From contig NZ_LT727812.1 in the NCBI RefSeq assembly GCF_900162665.1, positions 143,649-207,648 of the forward strand: a stretch of 64,000 bases of DNA. The letters are read 5' to 3'. This document shows, piece by piece, positions 62,868-64,000 of the stretch (the stretch's first letter is position 1; every line of letters begins with the position of its first letter). The position numbers and the translations under genes were made by a program. The DNA comes from Oceanobacillus sojae. GTDB lineage: Bacteria; Bacillota; Bacilli; Bacillales; Amphibacillaceae. The notes under the pieces were generated by a model. That model saw only the letters and a list, made by a program, of their open reading frames with translations, did no database searches and was not told the origin of the DNA.

Positions 62868-63217
62868 GATGTCACCCCCAAGCCTTGAAGTGCACGTTCT
62901 TCATCTTCCTCTAAACGAATAATTTTGAAAAAGCCTGACATATCAAAAAGGCGGTGCAGGGAAGGAGCTACAGAGCACAGAACCATCTCTCCCCCTAATT
63001 GAACAACCTCTTTGTAGCGCCCTAAAACAACACCTAATCCAGAGCTGTCCATAAAGCTTACTCCCTTTAGGTTTAAGATGATATGTTTAATGGAATGCAT
63101 ATAAATCCAATCTTTCCACGTATCTCTTAATCCTTCTGCCTCATGATGATCCAATTCACCTTGCATACGTACAATCAGCACATCGCCTTTTACTTCAAAT
63201 TCAGTCTGTAATCCCAT
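62864..63217 (-). CDS. spoIIAA: Anti-anti-sigma factor SpoIIAA
   Basis: 117 residues, exactly the B. subtilis length from the ATG at 63217. STAS domain with the phosphorylated serine Ser58 in [13 protein letters not shown]. Unphosphorylated SpoIIAA frees SigF from SpoIIAB. The site GAGGAGG lies about ten bases upstream; an in-frame TTG two codons earlier is the alternative. Confidence 0.97.
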   Translation of the reverse strand: MGLQTEFEVKGDVLIVRMQGELDHHEAEGLRDTWKDWIYMHSIKHIILNLKGVSFMDSSGLGVVLGRYKEVVQLGGEMVLCSVAPSLHRLFDMSGFFKIIRLEEDEERALQGLGVTS

Positions 63218-63309
63218 GTGCAATGCTCCTCCTCTTTGTTGTGAAATAGTTTCCTTTTGCTTGAAATACCTGTCCAAAAAATCCGGGAAATTCTTTTCCA
63301 GCTATTGCT

Positions 63310-63325
63310 TTTAACAGCTTTTTGA
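63310..63325. repeat. Solo end of the GTTCAAAAAG family
   Basis: CTTTTTGAACATCCTT matches, on the minus strand, AGGATGTTCAAAAAG at the outer edge of copy E2. No partner end is found within a few hundred bases. Lies between dacF and spoIIAA. Confidence 0.45.
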
Positions 63326-63398
63326 ACATCCTTATATAAGGAATTCTCTAAACAAATGACTATTTCCTGCTACTCGACAAAAGAAGTGGAAATACGTA

Positions 63399-64000
63399 TT
63401 AATCGGCTGCTTTCACCATTTTTTGCAATGTTCGTTTTGTTAATTCAGGAATAGATGCTTGTGTAATATCTTCCTTAACGATCAGTGGTGTAGTATATAA
63501 AGGCTTATCATTTTCTTTGACAATAAGCTCCCCGACAACAGTTCCTTTTTTAATTGGAAATTTCCAATCATCCTGAATAGAAATTTCTGTTGTTACAGAC
63601 GGTTCTTCTTCTCCTTTTTTATGAAGGCTGTGAACATCCTGTTTGGTAACAATATCAAAGCTTTGAGGCTTTGCTTTTATTTGGTTCAGCTCCATCACCG
63701 TTTCTTCTTTGGCAAAAAGCTGCTTTGTATGATAGCTTTGGAAGCCATAGTCCAGTAATCCTGATACCATTTTATTGCGCTCTTTCGGTGTTTCAGCACC
63801 CATAACAACCGCAATCACCCGCATATCATCCCGCTTTGCTGTAGCAGTCAGACAATACTTCGCTTCATTTGTATAGCCTGTTTTCATGCCGTCTGCACCT
63901 GGATAGGAACGAATCAGCTTATTTGTATTCACAAGCCAGAACTCATTTTCTTCCCCCTGGCGTAAATAATCCTCATAGATAGACGTATAGTTCGTAATAT
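63399..64000 (-). CDS. dacF: D-alanyl-D-alanine carboxypeptidase DacF, C-terminal part
   Basis: Partial: the frame is open to the window edge, and the catalytic SxxK and SxN motifs lie outside. Visible are EFWLVNTNKLIRSYPG, the KTG motif in DGMKTGYTNEAKYCL, and the C-terminal PBP5-like beta domain with an amphipathic end. A GTG near 63932 is an internal Val codon, not the start. dacF leads spoIIAA-spoIIAB-sigF in B. subtilis too; it trims spore wall peptides. Confidence 0.93.
   Translation of the reverse strand, partial: ITNYTSIYEDYLRQGEENEFWLVNTNKLIRSYPGADGMKTGYTNEAKYCLTATAKRDDMRVIAVVMGAETPKERNKMVSGLLDYGFQSYHTKQLFAKEETVMELNQIKAKPQSFDIVTKQDVHSLHKKGEEEPSVTTEISIQDDWKFPIKKGTVVGELIVKENDKPLYTTPLIVKEDITQASIPELTKRTLQKMVKAAD

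Noticed and set aside
1..64000. CRISPR arrays, tRNA or rRNA genes, transposases
   Set aside because: None seen: repeats are dispersed or in three 29-base units without spacers, and no tRNA-like or rRNA segment was recognised by eye.

Overview
The window looks like chromosomal DNA of an endospore-forming member of the Bacillaceae with fairly low GC, probably close to the Oceanobacillus/Virgibacillus group (inferred from protein style; genus not proven). Gene order closely follows the Bacillus subtilis segment from spoIIA to qcr. Almost every gene is on the minus strand. The exceptions are a P-loop protein near 4.7-5.7 kb and a 30-residue YjcZ-type peptide near 55.6 kb. No rRNA, tRNA, CRISPR array, prophage or transposase gene was seen.

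Layout, high to low coordinates (the direction of transcription): (1) 64.0-58.7 kb, sporulation control: dacF (cut by the window edge), spoIIAA-spoIIAB-sigF, then spoVAA-spoVAB-spoVAF. (2) 58.2-54.1 kb: lysA, ppiB, an isolated ribT, yjcZ, and scpA-scpB. (3) 53.8-44.4 kb: dacB-spmA-spmB, rluB, the cytochrome c maturation genes resA-resB-resC, and resD-resE. (4) 44.1-42.0 kb: a DUF4430 lipoprotein and an ECF S component behind a structured leader, then a cysteine-cluster protein. (5) 42.0-33.2 kb: ypbB-recS-ypbD-short ypbE-like gene, mecB, gudB, ypdA, ansA, prsW. (6) 32.9-27.9 kb: sleB-ypeB, cmk-plsC-rpsA. (7) 27.8-19.4 kb: the YIEGIA pair, der-gpsA-spoVIF, yphE-yphF, spoIVA, hbs, mtrB. (8) 19.0-8.7 kb: hepS-menG-hepT, ndk, cheR, aroC-aroB-aroH, hisC-tyrA-aroA. 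(9) 7.8-0 kb: ypiA-ypiB, ypiF, qcrABC, ypjA, a shortened ypjB-like gene and a YugP-type protease.

The genes fit together as a housekeeping and sporulation core. There is a menaquinone and cytochrome branch (hepS/menG/hepT, qcrABC, resABC under ResDE), the shikimate pathway to chorismate, phenylalanine and tyrosine, and sporulation genes from the SigF switch to spore assembly and germination. Compared with B. subtilis, the trp genes are missing between aroH and hisC, folE is missing next to mtrB, spoVAC/AD/AE are missing from the spoVA cluster, and ribDEAH are missing beside ribT.

The least explained content is non-coding. One family of long palindromic repeats (four copies, about 220-365 bp) has a stem whose sequence changes on both sides between copies while pairing is kept. 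A second family of short elements has GTTCAAAAAG-type inverted ends; one copy supplies the last codons of aroH and another lies between sigF and spoVAA. A structured leader with a terminator-like hairpin precedes the DUF4430/ECF genes and does not fit a riboswitch consensus I can recall.
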